Positions 1 through 14,800 are shown, counted from the stretch's first letter. The stretch is 64,000 nt of DNA from an uncultured Sphingomonadaceae bacterium (GCA_947489315.1 CANLCX010000006.1:1-64000); one strand, 5' to 3'. Program-made: numbers and translations. Notes: generated by a model from the sequence alone, not told the origin.

Positions 1-104
1 TTATGAAACGCCTGCCGAGCGGTTCGGGGCATGTGTTGCGTCCACCAGTTGAAATCGCAGGATATAGCGGACATTATTTAAAGCTGTGCTTGACGATTGA
101 GCGC

Positions 105-207
105 GCCCAGCACTTTCGTACTGGGCCCGAGCCCCGACGACCTACTTGATGACTCGCATTGGCAGGGGCAAAGATACGCGATATGACAGGCATATCGCTG
201 CCCCTGC
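105..207. other. Two strong hairpins upstream of mazG
   Basis: Two perfect or near-perfect inverted repeats sit in the leader before mazG. The first pairs 105-110 with 121-126 (6 bp, GCCCAG/CTGGGC). The second pairs 162-170 with 199-207 (9 bp) and, nested inside, 178-185 with 191-198 (8 bp) around a 5-base loop. A 7-base bulge lies only on the 5' side. No T-tract follows either hairpin, so they are not intrinsic terminators. They could be a structured leader or a small RNA. The rest of 1-295 shows no convincing gene. Confidence 0.5.
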
Positions 208-295
208 TCTATAAGCGGTCATCGACATAAAGAGTCTCATTTCTATTTTGGTGAAATCAGTCTCTTTTCTAAATTGGTTTAGCATTGATATAGGA

Positions 296-1042
296 ATGGA
301 TAGCTCATTGATTGACCCCCTACTCGAAATCATGCGGCGTTTGCGCGATCCAAAGACGGGATGCGAATGGGATACAGTCCAAACCTTTGAAACCATCGCA
401 CCCTATACCATCGAAGAAGCTTATGAAGTTGCCGATGCAATTCAGCGCAACGATATGGCCGCATTGAAAGACGAATTGGGCGACCTTCTGTTACAGGTGG
501 TTTTCCACAGCCAGATTGCATCTGATGAAGGTCATTTCTCATTTGATGCTGTGGTGGGTGCGGTTTGCGAAAAAATGATCCGGCGGCATCCGCATATTTT
601 TAGCGAAGCCGAAGACACACCAGGCTGGGAACAGATAAAGGCTGAAGAGCGAGCGGAAACAGGAAATTCCAGTGCTTTAGACGGTGTGGCATTGGCCCTG
701 CCCGCACTGCTACGCGCGCAAAAAATACAAAAACGTGCGGCACGTGTTGGTTTTGATTGGCCCGATAAGGCGCCGGTTAAAGCCAAACTGCTAGAAGAAC
801 TTGAGGAAGTAGAGCAGGCTGAAGACCAAGACCATATCCACGAGGAAATTGGCGATCTGCTCTTTTCGGCAGTTAATCTTGCGCGTCACTATGGAGTCGA
901 TGCCGAACAGGCGCTTTCCGACGCTACTCGAAAATTCTCTTTACGATTCAATAAGGTAGAAGATACTGTGTCGGGAGATATGAAAGAGATGACGATCGAT
1001 GAGTTGGAAGAAGAGTGGCAAAAGGCGAAAAGAGCAACCTAA
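296..1042 (+). CDS. mazG: Nucleoside triphosphate pyrophosphohydrolase MazG
   Basis: MazG hydrolyses nucleoside triphosphates to monophosphates and pyrophosphate in the cytoplasm, cleaning the nucleotide pool and tempering stress responses. The 248-residue protein matches the full-length double-domain family (E. coli about 263). The N-terminal part has the typical RRLRDP, GCEWD and TIAPYTIEEAYEV motifs, followed by the metal-binding ELGDLL helix. The second domain repeats this with EELEEVEQ and EIGDLLF. I start at ATG 296, which gives the family N-terminus; an in-frame TTG at 248 would add 16 residues not typical of the family. It converges on hflX and the two stops overlap by 4 bases. Confidence 0.93.
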   Translation: MDSSLIDPLLEIMRRLRDPKTGCEWDTVQTFETIAPYTIEEAYEVADAIQRNDMAALKDELGDLLLQVVFHSQIASDEGHFSFDAVVGAVCEKMIRRHPHIFSEAEDTPGWEQIKAEERAETGNSSALDGVALALPALLRAQKIQKRAARVGFDWPDKAPVKAKLLEELEEVEQAEDQDHIHEEIGDLLFSAVNLARHYGVDAEQALSDATRKFSLRFNKVEDTVSGDMKEMTIDELEEEWQKAKRAT

Positions 1043-2334
1043 AGCGCGTGAAACCGTCCCCAGTTTCGATTGGACATTTGTACAGCTAACACCAAATCAT
1101 CATTTGCTTGCTCTGATTCCAGAACGCGACCATTTTCATGCAACCACGCTAGGCGCTTCCCGTCAGACACCGATAGGGTGACTGTTTCAACGTTATGATT
1201 GCGCGACAAATTATCTGTCACCATTTCTATAAGCGCGTCGATACCTTGTCCGGTTACTGCTGATATCAGGCAGACATTGTCTGGAACATGCTCGGGTAAT
1301 TTTATAGCATCGGGATCATCAGCGTTGATTAGATCAACCTTGTTCCAAGCTTCGATGATAGGAGCCCCCTCCCCGTCTTGCAGCTCTACTCCGAGTTCGA
1401 GTAGAATTTGCTCGACGTCACCAGCCTGCCCGTCGCTCGATGAATGAGAGATATCCCTTACATGGATAATCACATCTGCGGCCGTTACTTCTTCAAGTGT
1501 GGCGCGGAAAGCTGCCACCAATTGTGTAGGTAAATCAGATACGAAACCTACCGTGTCAGACATTATTGCCTTGTCGTAACCTGGCAGAGAAAATTGGCGC
1601 ATCGTCGGATCAAGAGTTGCAAACAGCAAATCCTCAGCAAACACTTCTGCCCCTGTTAAACGGTTGAACAGCGTCGATTTACCGGCATTAGTATAGCCAA
1701 CAAGAGCTATCACCGGCCAAGGGGCTTTCTGACGGCGCGACCGATGTAGCGTCCGGGTTTTGCGCAGATGAGAGAGATCTTTGCGTAACTTAGCCATACG
1801 ATCGCGAATCATGCGGCGATCGGATTCAATCTGTGTTTCACCCGGACCACCCAAGAAGCCGAAGCCACCGCGCTGCCGCTCCAAGTGGGTCCAGCTACGG
1901 ACCAGGCGGCCAGCCTGATAATCTAGATGAGCCAATTCCACTTGCAGACGCCCTTCGGCTGTCGCTGCTCTCGCGCCAAAAATCTCTAAAATAAGGCCAG
2001 TGCGGTCGATGACCTTGACCTTTAATTCTTCTTCCAAATTACGCTGCTGAATCGCACTTAAAGTGCCGTCGACTATCAAAATATTGGCCTCTTCTTGAGC
2101 CAATATAGTTTTAATCTGCCCCACTTGACCGGAACCAAATAATGTCCCAGGCTTGGGTGCACGAACGGTAAAATATCGTGAAGATGTCGTCTCCAGGCCA
2201 ATCGCCAGAGCGAGGCCAACAGCTTCTTCTAACCGATATTCCAATGCGTTTTGATTCAATGCCCCTAAATCAGGATGGACAATGACAGCTAGGTCTTTGG
2301 TCCCATCCAGTTCGTTTTTTTCAAATGGAATCAA
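1039..2334 (-). CDS. hflX: GTPase HflX, ribosome-rescue factor
   Basis: HflX is a ribosome-binding GTPase that splits stalled 50S subunits under stress. The 431-residue protein has the HflX N-terminal domain with a glycine-rich segment ([16 protein letters not shown] near residue 155-170), then the G domain. That domain carries G1 GYTNAGKST (about 213), the DTVGF G3 motif and the NKVD G4 motif. Its start codon overlaps the hfq stop in an ATGA junction, so the two genes are translationally coupled, as hfq-hflX is in many proteobacteria. Confidence 0.95.
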   Translation of the reverse strand: MIPFEKNELDGTKDLAVIVHPDLGALNQNALEYRLEEAVGLALAIGLETTSSRYFTVRAPKPGTLFGSGQVGQIKTILAQEEANILIVDGTLSAIQQRNLEEELKVKVIDRTGLILEIFGARAATAEGRLQVELAHLDYQAGRLVRSWTHLERQRGGFGFLGGPGETQIESDRRMIRDRMAKLRKDLSHLRKTRTLHRSRRQKAPWPVIALVGYTNAGKSTLFNRLTGAEVFAEDLLFATLDPTMRQFSLPGYDKAIMSDTVGFVSDLPTQLVAAFRATLEEVTAADVIIHVRDISHSSSDGQAGDVEQILLELGVELQDGEGAPIIEAWNKVDLINADDPDAIKLPEHVPDNVCLISAVTGQGIDALIEMVTDNLSRNHNVETVTLSVSDGKRLAWLHENGRVLESEQANDDLVLAVQMSNRNWGRFHAL

Positions 2335-2822
2335 TGGGAACCTTCATCTGTATTATAGTCGGCCAAATTAATCGCACCGCTAGGCTGAATAGTAGATATC
2401 GCATGCTTATAGACAAGCTGGGCCAAGCCTTCTCGCTCCAGCAATACGCAGAAAAGGTCATAAGCAGCTACTTCGCCCTGAAGCATCACACCATTGACCA
2501 AGAACATGGTCACTGGATCACTGCTGTCCCGAACGGCTGTTAGAAAGACTTCCTGCAACACGCCATTTTTAGCTTTGGCGCGTTCCATTAAATCAGCAAA
2601 TGCCTGCATATCGAGGCTCTGTGATGGCATGATCGTAGAAATGGCGTGCTTGTAGACCAATTGTGACTGACCATCCCGGCGCAGCAAAACAGAGAAATTA
2701 TCAAACCATGTCACAATACCTTGCAACTTCACGCCTTTGACCAGAAACATTGTGACGGGCATTTTTGATTTGCGGAGAGAGTTTAAGAAAAGGTCTTGCA
2801 AATTATTTGATTTATCGGTCAT
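2331..2822 (-). CDS. hfq: RNA chaperone Hfq with two tandem Sm domains
   Basis: Hfq binds small RNAs and A-rich mRNA sites. Usual bacterial Hfq has one Sm domain in about 70-100 residues and forms a hexamer. This 163-residue chain holds two complete Sm units: residues about 6-68, ending in VYKHAIST with YKH at 57-59, and about 88-149 with a second [11 protein letters not shown] at 138-140. The halves have diverged: the first has LQD and an arginine-rich LLRRDG turn, the second LQE and LLEREG. Three chains could therefore build one pseudo-hexameric ring, which is inference. I recall double Hfq being noted in Novosphingobium, so this is probably a Sphingomonadales trait. Confidence 0.95.
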   Translation of the reverse strand: MTDKSNNLQDLFLNSLRKSKMPVTMFLVKGVKLQGIVTWFDNFSVLLRRDGQSQLVYKHAISTIMPSQSLDMQAFADLMERAKAKNGVLQEVFLTAVRDSSDPVTMFLVNGVMLQGEVAAYDLFCVLLEREGLAQLVYKHAISTIQPSGAINLADYNTDEGSH

Positions 2823-5800
2823 TTTTGACTTCCGCTTTTTGGCGGCGCAAAGGCCGCAGACAGGGTTCTAATTTGCGGCCTTTGGCAATTGAGGGGAACC
2901 GCATAATCGACATATATGGATTTGATGTTGAAGCTACAACAGCAATCGGACAATCCGTTATTCGACGCTCTGCTTCTTTTTAGCCGCAAGTCCCAGAATT
3001 TTAAGCTTCCGATGCAATGCAGACCGTTCCATTCCAATAAAGTTGGCCGTTTTTGATATATTTCCGGAAAATCTCCTGATCTGGACTTTGAGATATTCAC
3101 GCTCGAAACTTTCGCGAGCTTCGCGCAGCGGAGACCCCATCAATGATGCGACACCTTGATCCAGATCGTCATCATTCCCCAATATTTCCGGCGGCAACAT
3201 CTCTATTTCAATTTTGGTAAAATTGTCTTTCGGTGCCAATATGATCGTCCGCTCTATAACATTGCGTAATTGGCGAACATTGCCAGGCCAATCACAAGCC
3301 TGCAGCGCCGCCATCGCTTCGGTAGAGATTTCTGGCGAATTCAGCCGTTGATCGGCGGCGAAGCGAGCTGAATAATGCTCTACCAATGTGGGAATATCTT
3401 CCCGGCGTTGGTTAAGCGGTGGCAATTCGACAGGCACCACATTCAACCGGTAGAACAGATCTTCCCGAAAACGTTTTTCCTGAATCTCTTCGTCAAGATT
3501 TCGAGAGGTTGCCGATACCACACGGACATCTACTTTTACCCGTTGCGTGCCACCGAGACGGACGAAACTCTGCTCGGTCAAAACACGGAGAATTTTGCCC
3601 TGTGTATCCAATGGCATGTCAGCCACTTCATCAATGAACAACGTCCCACCATGCGCTTCTTCCAAGAGTCCTATTTTTTCGACCGCACCATTTTTCTCCG
3701 TTCCGAACAATTCTTCTTCCACACTTTCCGGAGAAAGTCGGGCAGCACTGATCGTAACAAATGGCGCGTTGGCGCGAGGGCTCCAATTGTGCATCAGGCG
3801 TCCGGCAACTTCTTTACCGACACCTGCCGGTCCAGAAATGAGCAAGCGGCTACCCGTACCAGCCACACGTTTTAGTGTCGCGCGAACAGCATTGACCGCA
3901 GCGCTATTGCCGGTGAGTTCATCAGCAAATCCGACCCGCGCCTTCAAAATCTCATTCTCGCGGCGTAAACTCTCCGTCTCGGTGGCTCTCGCCACCAAAT
4001 GCATCAGATGTTCGGCTTCAAAGGGTTTTTCGATGAAATCAACAGCGCCCTGGGAAATTGCCGCCACGGCCGTATCGATATTTCCATGCCCAGAAATCAC
4101 AATGACGGGTAATTTGGCGTCAATTTTCTTGATTTCGGTCAACAGCTCGAGCCCATCTAGGCGAGAACCTCTCAACCAGACATCGAGCAATACCAGAGAC
4201 GGCTTGCGCTCCTTAACGGCCGCGAGCGCTGAATCACTATCGCCAGCTACTCTGGTTTCGTAACCGTCATCCTCTAAAACACCTGATATCAATTCACGAA
4301 TATCGGGTTCATCATCAACAATCAGAATATCTAATGCCATATTTTTGACCTCTAAATTGGGGGTAATTTATCTGTTTGCGGACGTTTGCTATCCTCGCCT
4401 TCGGCCGCTGTTCCGATGCGCTGCTCAGGCTGATCTCTATTCGAGTTCTCATGTGAGAAACTGTCCTGCAAACGTTCCAGTTTTGTAGGATTAAGCTTTA
4501 TTGTGACGCGCGTACCGCCCCCCTCCTCTCGCGAACAGGAGTCTGTAAATGCGATCGTGCCGAAATGTTCTTCGACAATTTTCTTCACGATAGCCAATCC
4601 CAGACCCGTTCCCTTGTCTCGGGTGGTCATATACGGTTCGACAATGCGTTCTCGCTCAGCGGGAAGGCCAATCCCATTATCGTCTAACTGAATTTCAATA
4701 TCGTCTCCATGTCGAAGGACAGCCATACTTATTTCACCGTCCTCATAAGCAAAACCCGAACCGGCTTCTGCCTTTTGCTCAACAGCTTCGACAGCATTTT
4801 TTACGATATTTGTAAGCGCCTGCCCCAACTGCCTGCGATCGCAAACCAAGGATGTCAGCGGGTCATCCGCTTCAAATCGGAATTGGATTTTGGGGTGAGC
4901 CACTTCCTGCAAGAACATTGCTTGTTTGACGATGTCGATCAGGTTTTCTTCACGGAAAACGGGTTTTGGCATTCGCGCAAAGGAAGAAAATTCATCGACA
5001 ATATTTCGCAAATCACCAACTTGCCGAACAATTGTTCCAGTCAATTGAGAAAATATCGATCCGCCTTCAACAATATTTTTTCCAAAGCGGCGTTGCAGAC
5101 GTTCTGCCGCCAGTTGAATGGGAGTGAGCGGGTTCTTAATTTCATGAGCAATTCTGCGCGCAACATCCGACCAAGCGGCACGGCGCTGATCCAGAAGTCG
5201 TTGTGTAATATCTTCAAAGGTAATGACATGCCCCGACGACCCGCTAACGATTTTTACCTCTAGCGTGCGAATTTCGTTACCAGACGAAAACTGGATGATC
5301 GTATTTTCAACCCCGTCCTTAATCAGCGCCGTAAACTCAGGGGCAACTTCCGATATTTGTGACTCCAGCAGATTTTCGTTCTGCCTCGCAAGCAAAGCCT
5401 GTGCATGAGAATTAACTAGACTGATACGCCCAGATTTATCCAGACTGATAATCCCAGCTGTCACCGATTCCAGAACAGTTTCAATAAAGGCACGGCGACT
5501 GCCCAGTTGCTCATTGGCCGTTAGCAAAGCCGTCGTCTGGGTCTCCAGGCGTTCGGTCATACGATTAAACGCCCTGCCCAACGTGCCGATTTCGTCCTTC
5601 GCCACAGGTGTTGGCACGCGTGTCGCCAAGTCCCCTTCTGTGATTCGTTTCGCAGCGTGAACAAGGTCGCCAACCGGTCGTACCATGCGGTCAGCGACCG
5701 CCAACGCAATCCATAAGGCGAATCCAACAATGAAAAGTGAAACCACAAACAAAGCGATGTTAAACTGCAACTGCAGGCTGCGAGACCGTGTAAACAGGTT

Positions 5801-8800
5801 ATCGTAATCCTCAAGTACAGACTGCGCCCGCTCCCATTGACTCAGAGCCAGCATATCTGAATCGCGAGCGGCATAGAGAAAAACGCGTGACTCCAAATCC
5901 AGCGCAGTCACTGCCTCAATCTTGTTCGACTTGGCAGTCACTACATAATTCCGCCCCTCAAGCAGCTGGCTGAGCACGTCTTCCGAAATTTTCGCATTTT
6001 GATCCCCGTCCGCAGGATTCACGGCAGCAGCGGTACGCGCGACATCATCTTGGCCATATTGAATGATCGCAGATTCGTTTAACTTTCGGGTGAGTACCTG
6101 AAAGGAGTAATTTTCTGCAAATTCAGGATGATTTATACCTTTTTCGGATAGAAAACTGCGCAAGTCACTAGCCATGGTAATAGTTTCTTCGCCGACATCC
6201 TTTCGGTTCTGATCATAATAACCACGCGCAAGACTATTGGCATTTTCGAGCATCCCGCGAGCCCGATCAGAAAACCAAAATTCGACACCATATTGAAATA
6301 GCAAAGATGCAAAAATCACCACCAGCAGCATTGGAACGCTAGCCACAAGAGAGAATAGTGCAACAAGCCGGACATGCAGACGGCCACTACTGCCCACCGC
6401 TGACTTTGCTGCCCTGCCCTTGGCCATGCGGCGTCCAAGCAAAACCAGCAATATGATCGCTGGAATTAGGTTAGCTACAAGTAAAGCTGCCGTCAGCGGA
6501 GGAGATATAAAATCGGTTCGACCAGATTGAGAACTTAAAAGGGTATAGCTTCCCGCTACCATAGCAAGGAACAAGAGTACCACGCCCCACTCGACTCTCT
6601 TCATCGCTTTATTATCTTCTGCGAGAAGCGATAATCGCCGCAACCAAGCTGGAGATCGTTTTTCTAGAGAGGGCTGCGGAGCATTCATTGTGCTCTTGAT
6701 ACAACAGATTCGTTGTAAAAACAGCACTAATGACGCAAAAATGTCACGCTTTAGCGCATAGAGGAATCAGTTTATCGCGATCCGGTCGGATCGATATCAT
6801 ATTCGGTCAGCTTTTTTCGTAATGTATTACGATTGATCCCAAGCATATTAGCCGCCTTGATTTGATTGCCATTTGCTTTGCGCAAAACCTCTTCCAGCAT
6901 AGGTCTTTCGAATTTTTCTAAGGCCCTCACATACAGGGAATTTCCTTGACCCTTGTCCAGTATCAAATCACCTACGATCGACTTCACGCGATCCGAAAAA
7001 TCGACCTCTGTACTGTGCCCTTGCTCGTCGCTTTGTTCGGATTGCAAAATTTGCCCTATCGCCGCTTCGGACAATTGTTCTTCCCGAGCGGTAACGACAA
7101 GCCGGTAGATCAGATTCTTCAACTCCCTGACATTTCCTCGCCAACCATGGCGGGCAAGCAACTCCATACCGTCTGTTGTCAAAGCTTTCTTGGGTAAGCC
7201 TTCAGAAACTGCAAGATTGAGGAAATGGTTGGCCAATGCAGGAACATCGCTGGCCCGGTCTCTTAGTGGCGGCAATTCTATGGGGACAACGTTGATCCGA
7301 TAATAAAGATCTTCCCTAAATTTACCCTCTTCAATCAGGTTCACAAAATCCTGATTGGTCGCCGCAATAATCCGGACATCAAGCTTGATCAGTCCCTTGC
7401 CACCGACCCGGTTAATCTCGCCCGATTGCAAAGCGCGCAGCAATCTCGTCTGGGCATGCATTGGCATATCGCCAATTTCATCCAAAAAAAGCGTTCCACC
7501 CTGTGCTTGTTCAAATTTACCTGCAGCGCTGCTCACAGCGCCGGTAAATGCACCTTTCTCGTGGCCAAATAGCTCTGCCTCGATCAAATCGGTAGGAATA
7601 GCAGCCATATTAACGGCAATAAACGGTCCAGTTTTACGATGTCCCAAACTATGAATAGCTTCGGCGACCAATTCTTTGCCGGTGCCGGATTCCCCCAAAA
7701 TGAGCACCGAGAGATCATTACGCAAAAGCCTGGCAATCATTCGGTAGACCTCTTGCATTGCTGGGCTGCGGCCAACCAATGGAAGACTGTCTTCTTCTAA
7801 ATTTTCTGTCGATAGTCCAGCGCTGCGCGGCTTCATCGCCTGTTGCACAACTTCAACCAGTTCATCGAGATCAAAGGGTTTGGGAAAATATTCAAACGCG
7901 CCAGTTTCGGATGCGCGGACGGCTGTATTCAAAGTGTTTTGCGCCGATATAACGATGATAGGTAAATCTGGATCTCGCGCCTTAACAGCATCCAAGGTAG
8001 CGATCCCATCTTCTTCGCCCAAACCGACATCCGTGATCAACAGATCATATTTACCGCTAGCCAGCAGTGCATCGCGGTCCCCAACCGATTTGCAGCTATC
8101 AACCGCCATACCCTCGGCTTTTAAGGCAGTCGAAATAATATGGCTGACGGACGGATCGTCTTCGACCAACAATACGGTTTGCTTGACCATCGGACTATCC
8201 TTGCTCCGCTACCGGTAAAAACAGAATGAACTGGGTATTCTTTGAACCGCCCGGCCGTTCATACCTTATCCGTCCGTTCATATCGTTCATCAATTTTCTG
8301 ACAAGCGCCAGACCAAGCCCCTGCCCATCGGTTTTTGTGGACACGAACGGAGAGAAGATATCCTGCTCCAGCTCCGTTGGAACACCCGGACCATTATCCT
8401 TGATAATGATTTCAACCGGTAACCGAACCATTTGATCTGTGCCGTGGACCGACAGAGCCGCACCAAAACTATAACGGGTAATGACCCTAATATTCCGATT
8501 CTCGAGGTTTTTTGTAGCGTCCACCGCATTTGACAATATGTTTGTCAAAACCTGCATCATCGCATCGGGATCGACCAAAACGTCTGGCAACGAAGGGTCA
8601 AACCGGTCCTGTATCTTAAGATCACCGTTATACGCCGTTTCGATCGATTGCCTGGCACGATCAATTAGAGAGTGCACATTTACAGGCTCTACTTTGGCCG
8701 GTTGATTGGTCGAAAGACTCTGCATTCGATCAAGCAATTTGGCGATCCGCTCAACCTCACCTTTTATCATATGCGTTAGAGATCTCTGGTCCTCTGTCAG

Positions 8801-11800
8801 TGACCGATCCAGTAGTTGCGCCGCCCCCTTGATCGCGGCCAGAGGGTTTTTTATTTCATGCCCCAATATATCAGGTGCACGCACTGAAAACTGATCTTGC
8901 TCGCTCGATCTTTGTTCTACAACCGGACCGTCTGTCGGAAGTGGAGCGATCGACACAATGCGCCAACGTTGATCTGCCGGTATCGTGTGAATATCAAAAT
9001 TCACCAATCCAGCTTCTCGTCCCTTCAGGGTAACGGGAACACGCCGCGCAGCCACATTCGCGTCCTTGTTAACAAGAGCATTGACCAGGCGCTCATCTTG
9101 AAACTGAATTTGATCCGCAACATGCGCGCCAATCAAATGTCTAGCGCTTTGGCCAAGAAAACTCTCTGCCACTGGGTTCACTTTGGCTATTTGGTGATTC
9201 TCATCAATAATAAGCAATGCGTCTGGCAAACCAGCAAATATCTGTTCTGCCGACGGCAAATCAGTCATCAAGCCGCAGCTTTTTCAAGCCATGGCGCATA
9301 AAAGCCCTGCAACATCGTGAGAACTTTTGATGCATCACCTTCCTTATTCGCCTGATTACGGAAATCGGCAGATCCGGGCAGGCCCTTTGTATACCAGCCA
9401 ATATGTTTGCGCGCGACTTTGACACCAATGTCTTCGCCATAAAGGTCGAGCATGGCACGATAATGTTCTTCCAGAACCGCATATTGTGTTTGCAAATCTG
9501 GGTCAGGCAATGTTGTGCCATGTTCAAACCAGTGCATGACCTGGCCCAACAGCCATGGCTTGCCATAAGCCCCGCGCCCGATCATCAGGCCATCCGCTCC
9601 GCTTTCTGCCAAAGCACGCTCACAATCATCAATCGTACAAATGTCTCCATTGACGATGACCGGAACCGAGACCGCATCCTTGACTTGCTTCACGAAAGTC
9701 CAATCCGCACTGCCTTTGTACATCTGGCAACGTGTCCGGCCATGAACCGTAATCATCTTCGCGCCAAGATCTTCTGCAATATGAGCGAGCTCAGGCGCAT
9801 TCAGGCTGTTATGATCCCAGCCCATCCGCATTTTTACTGTCACCGGCACATTCACGGCTTTTACGGTCGCTTTGATAAGAGCCGCAGCCAACGGGAGATC
9901 TCGCATCAAGGCAGATCCCGCATCACCGTTCACGACTTTTTTGACCGGACAGCCCATGTTGATGTCGATAATCTGCGCGCCGCGGTCTTCATTGAGCTTT
10001 GCCGCCTCGGCCATCGCGTCCGGCGAACAACCAGCCAGTTGCATCGACACTGGTTCTTCAGTGGGGTCCCATGCACATTTTTGCAAAGACTGGCGCGTTT
10101 CACGGATCATCGCCTGACTGGCAATCATCTCGGTTACGTTCAAACCGGAACCGAAACGCCGCACCAACTTGCGGAACGGAAGATCGGTCACACCGGTCAT
10201 AGGCGCCAGCAATACAGGGCTGTTGATCGTTATTTTATCGATCGATATAGGTTTTAATGTCATGTCTTATGCCTAAATTTTAAGCAGCCTTTATCGTCAA
10301 AGCGGCTGGCAGGCAAGAAGGGACTGGGCTAAGTCACCGGTAATGACTGATTCTGTTACGCGAACCCGCCAAAATCATGCTTTGATAGTAGCCGCTGGCC
10401 AAGGCGAACGGTCTGGTCTCGGGTTGCCCAAGCAATATGCACTTGTTCAAGGGTTACCGATGGTGCGCCACAGTGCGGCAAGCTTCCTAAACCATCCGAA
10501 AATAGCCAAACTTTGGATCGTTATCCGGGAAGGTCAGGACGAACAGCTACACAATGCGTTGGTCGGATTGAGAAGCTACGAAGTTGTTATCGGCGGAGCT
10601 ACCCGTCAGGATAGTGTCCGCAACGGGTTGTCGGGCATTGCTGCAGCAGGTGGCGCAAAAAATGTCCTTATCCATGATGCTGCCCGACCATTTTTGTCAC
10701 AACTAGTCATCGATAGATTGCTGGCAACCGTTGAGCAGGAGGAAGCGGCAATTCCCGTACTGCCAACGATCGACACAACCATTAATATTGTCGATGGATA
10801 TGCAGCAAGCACATTAGATCGAAATGCATTATGGCGCGTGCAAACGCCCCAAACGTTTGATTATGATAAACTTGTTTACGCCCATGCCATCTGGCCTGCG
10901 GGCCACGAAGCGACCGATGATGCGCAAGTTTTCAAGGCTGCCGGATATCAAATAGCTGTCGTTGAAGGTGATGAAGCCCTAAAAAAATACACCACAGCAT
11001 CCGACTTTGCTGAATCATCGGAACAAAATATGAAGCAAATACGCACCGGCATGGGTTTTGATGTCCATCAACTGGTCACAGGTGAAGAGCTTTGGCTCGG
11101 TGGTTTGAAAATCGATCATCACAAGGGGCTTTCCGGGCATAGCGATGCTGACGTCTTGTTACATGCCTTGACCGATGCCTTGCTGGGCGCCGCTGGGGCT
11201 GGCGACATTGGCGATCATTTTCCACCATCAGATCCGAAATGGCGCGGTGCATCGTCCGATAAATTTGTTGAATTCGCGGCATCGGTCATCAAACAGAAAG
11301 GTGGCAGCATTAATAATGTCGATATGACAGTGATTTGTGAGGCGCCTAAAATCAAACCACACCGGGAAGCCATGCGGCAGAATATCGCCAAAATGCTTGA
11401 CCTTTCAATTGACCGGGTCAGTGTCAAGGCGACTACAACGGAAAACCTGGGCTTTACCGGTCGCGGAGAAGGCATTGCAGCCCAGGCGGTTGCAACAATA
11501 TCGATGGAGTAAAAGTAATGTTTGAGAAAATTTCAGCCGCTTCGGCCATAATCGCTCTGTTGAGTGCAACATCCTCACAGGCAGCAGAAACAAAGCAATG
11601 TATCCCGGTGGAAACGGCGGAGTCATTGATAACCTATGTATTGCCGAGCGCATTAGATGCCGTCAGAACCAAATGCACGAGTAGCCTGCCCGCTACTTCC
11701 GCGTTGCTGCAAGTTGATTCAGCACAAATGCAACGATATGTCGCAGATTCCCAAAATGCATGGCCGCAAGCAAGCACAGCCATCAGATCAATGGTCGGGC

Positions 11801-14800
11801 AGGATTTGCCAGAGGGTTTGGAAATGGATGCGATGCGTCCCTTTGTCGACGCCATGATCCCGGCCATGCTTGCGCAGGAGATCAAGACCAAGGACTGCCC
11901 CACAATCGAAAAAGTCTATGGCTTGCTAGAACCTATGCCAACCGCAAATCTTGCCAGCCTCACCGTGATGCTCGCGCAACTGGGCAGCAATGACAAGGAC
12001 GAAGGCAGGAAAGATCCTTTCAATATTTGCAAAGCACCTATCGAATAGGCTAGCGGGGCTCCATGCAAAATCTACTGCCCAAAAAGCTCGTCAATTTGGC
12101 GGAACAAGTCATTGATGCCAATCGAAAATCCGGTCGACGAATCGCTGTGGCAGAAAGCTGCACCGGTGGCCTAGTTGCAGCAGCGCTGACCGAAATAGCC
12201 GGTAGCAGCGATGTATTTGAATGCGGGTTCAACACCTATTCGAACGAGTCCAAACAAAAAATGCTGGATGTCAGTGATGACATGCTCGAGACATTTGGTG
12301 CGGTATCCATCGCTGTCGCTTGGGGCATGGCGCAAGGGGCATTAGAAAAGTCAGATTGCGATGTTGCTGTTGCCATTACCGGGGTGGCCGGACCTGGCGG
12401 TGGGACAGAGAAAAAACCGGTGGGAACAGTGGTTTTTGCTAAGGCCGAAAAAGGCAAAAGCATTGATGATGTTGTCGCCGATCGTCATGATTTTGGTGCC
12501 GACAAAAGCCGTGCGGATATCCGGCTTCAAGCGGCGCTGGTAGCGCTTGAATTATTACTTCCCGACACATCTGAATAGTTGCTGCCGTAAATATCACCGG
12601 CGCGCTCAACAAAGGCGCTGGTCATTTTGTGCAAAGCCTTGGCAAACATCTGGCCGGCAAGCTTTTCGAACATTCTGTTCTTAAAGGTGAATTCCACATA
12701 GAAATCGACGTAACTGCCGCCGCCTTCCCGCTCGCGAAAAACCCATTCGTTGTGCAGTTGTTTCAATGGCCCATCAAGATAATCGACATCAATAGTCCGT
12801 TCGGCTGCATTTTTTAGAACGCGCGATGCAAATTGCTCGCGCAATCCTTTAAAACCAACGATTACATCGGCAATCATCTCGGTATCGCTATTGGACCTGA
12901 TTCGCGTTCCAACAACCCAAGGAAGAAATTCTTCATAGCGCCCGACATCCGCCACTAGTGCATACATTTGCGCGGCGCTGTGAGGCAGTTCGCGCGTTTC
13001 CCTATGCGCCGGCACGGGCTAGTTTTTCTTCACGCGCCTGACGCATTTTCGCAAAATCATCTCCTGCATGATAGCTGGAACGCGTTAGCGGGCTGGAAGC
13101 GACCAGCAAGAAGCCCTTTGCTCGAGCAATGGACGCATATGCATCGAACGCCTGTGGTTTGATAAACTCATCAACCTTCACATGTTTCGGTGTGGGTTGC
13201 AGATATTGGCCCATGGTCAGGAAGTCGATATCAGCGGATCGCATATCGTCCATCACCTGATGCACCTCAAGCCGCTGCTCACTAAGGCCAAGCATGATAC
13301 CGGACTTTGTAAAGATCGAAGGATCAAGCCGCTTCACCTGTTCCAAAAGACGCAGAGACGCATAATAGCGCGCGCCTGGACGAATATTGGGATAGAGCCG
13401 CGGCACTGTCTCCAGATTGTGGTTGTACACATCTGGGCGTGCAGCGACGATCGCTTCAACCGCGGCGTCTGCCTTATTTCGGAAATCCGGGGTTAAAATC
13501 TCAATCGTCGTATTCGGAGTGGTTCGGCGCAAGGCCTCGATAACTTTCACAAACTGGCTGGCACCGCCATCGGGCAGGTCATCACGGTCCACCGAAGTGA
13601 TCACAATATGTTCGAGACCAAGCTTCGCCGCAGCGTCCGCCGTGTGTTGCGGCTCCAAAGGATCGACTGGCATCGGCATACCGGTTTTGACATTACAAAA
13701 AGCGCAGGCCCGGGTGCATACATCACCCAAAATCATCACCGTGGCGTGCTTCTTCGTCCAGCATTCGCCAATATTGGGGCATGCCGCCTCTTCACAAACC
13801 GTATTCAGCTTGTGTTCCCGCATGAGCTTGCGGGTTTCTTCAAATCCCTTACCCATCGGCGCTTTCACGCGAATCCAGTCGGGTTTGCGTTGACGAACCG
13901 GCTTCCCGGATGGTGGAGCTATTTTCGTAATTTCGTTCATTTCTATCAGATAGCGATGACAGGGCCGCTTGCCAACCGCGATCAGGCTGCTAATCGGTGA
14001 TAACTTCTTTTTGATAGTGAGCCGCCATGATCCTCGACACGCTGACTTCTCCTGTCATTCTTTTCTTTATCCTCGGCTTTTTCGCCGCCTGCATCCGATC
14101 CGATCTGGCCATCCCGGAAGCATTCGCCAAAGCCATGTCTATATATTTGATGGCCGCCATTGGTTTGAAAGGCGGCGTCGAAGTAGCCTCTACGGGCTTC
14201 TCTGTCGACCTCGCGGCTGCCGCCGTTTCCGGTGTTTTGCTTGGCTTCACCCTGCCGATCCTTGCTTTCATATTGCTGCGGTCTTTTGCTAAACTTGGCG
14301 CTATTGATGCAGGTGCTGTAGCGGCCCATTACGGCTCGGTCAGTGTCGTTACCTTCGTGACTGCTATTGAGCTGCTAACAGCAACAGGCTTGCGGCCCGA
14401 TGGCTTCATGGTTGGCGTCATGGCGCTTATGGAAATACCCGCCATTATCACTGGCTTGCTGTTGGCCCGAGCCTATTCCAAAAGGCTGAAAGAGAGCGAA
14501 GAGGCTGACACGGAAGGTGGCTCGAACCTGATGCACGAGGTTTTGACCAACGGTTCTGTGATATTGCTGCTTGGCGCTTTTATAATCGGTTTCATTGCAG
14601 GTGCAGAAGGCTTTGCACCGATCGAGCCGCTATTCTCTGTCGGCTTTAAAGGTGTTCTCTGCCTCTTCCTGCTCGACATGGGCTTGATTGCTGCCCGCCG
14701 GTTGCTGGAAACCCGCAAGATTACCATATCTCTGGCTACACTCGCCATCGTGCTGCCAATCATCAACGGTACAATCGGCACGGTTGTCGGAACCTTGATT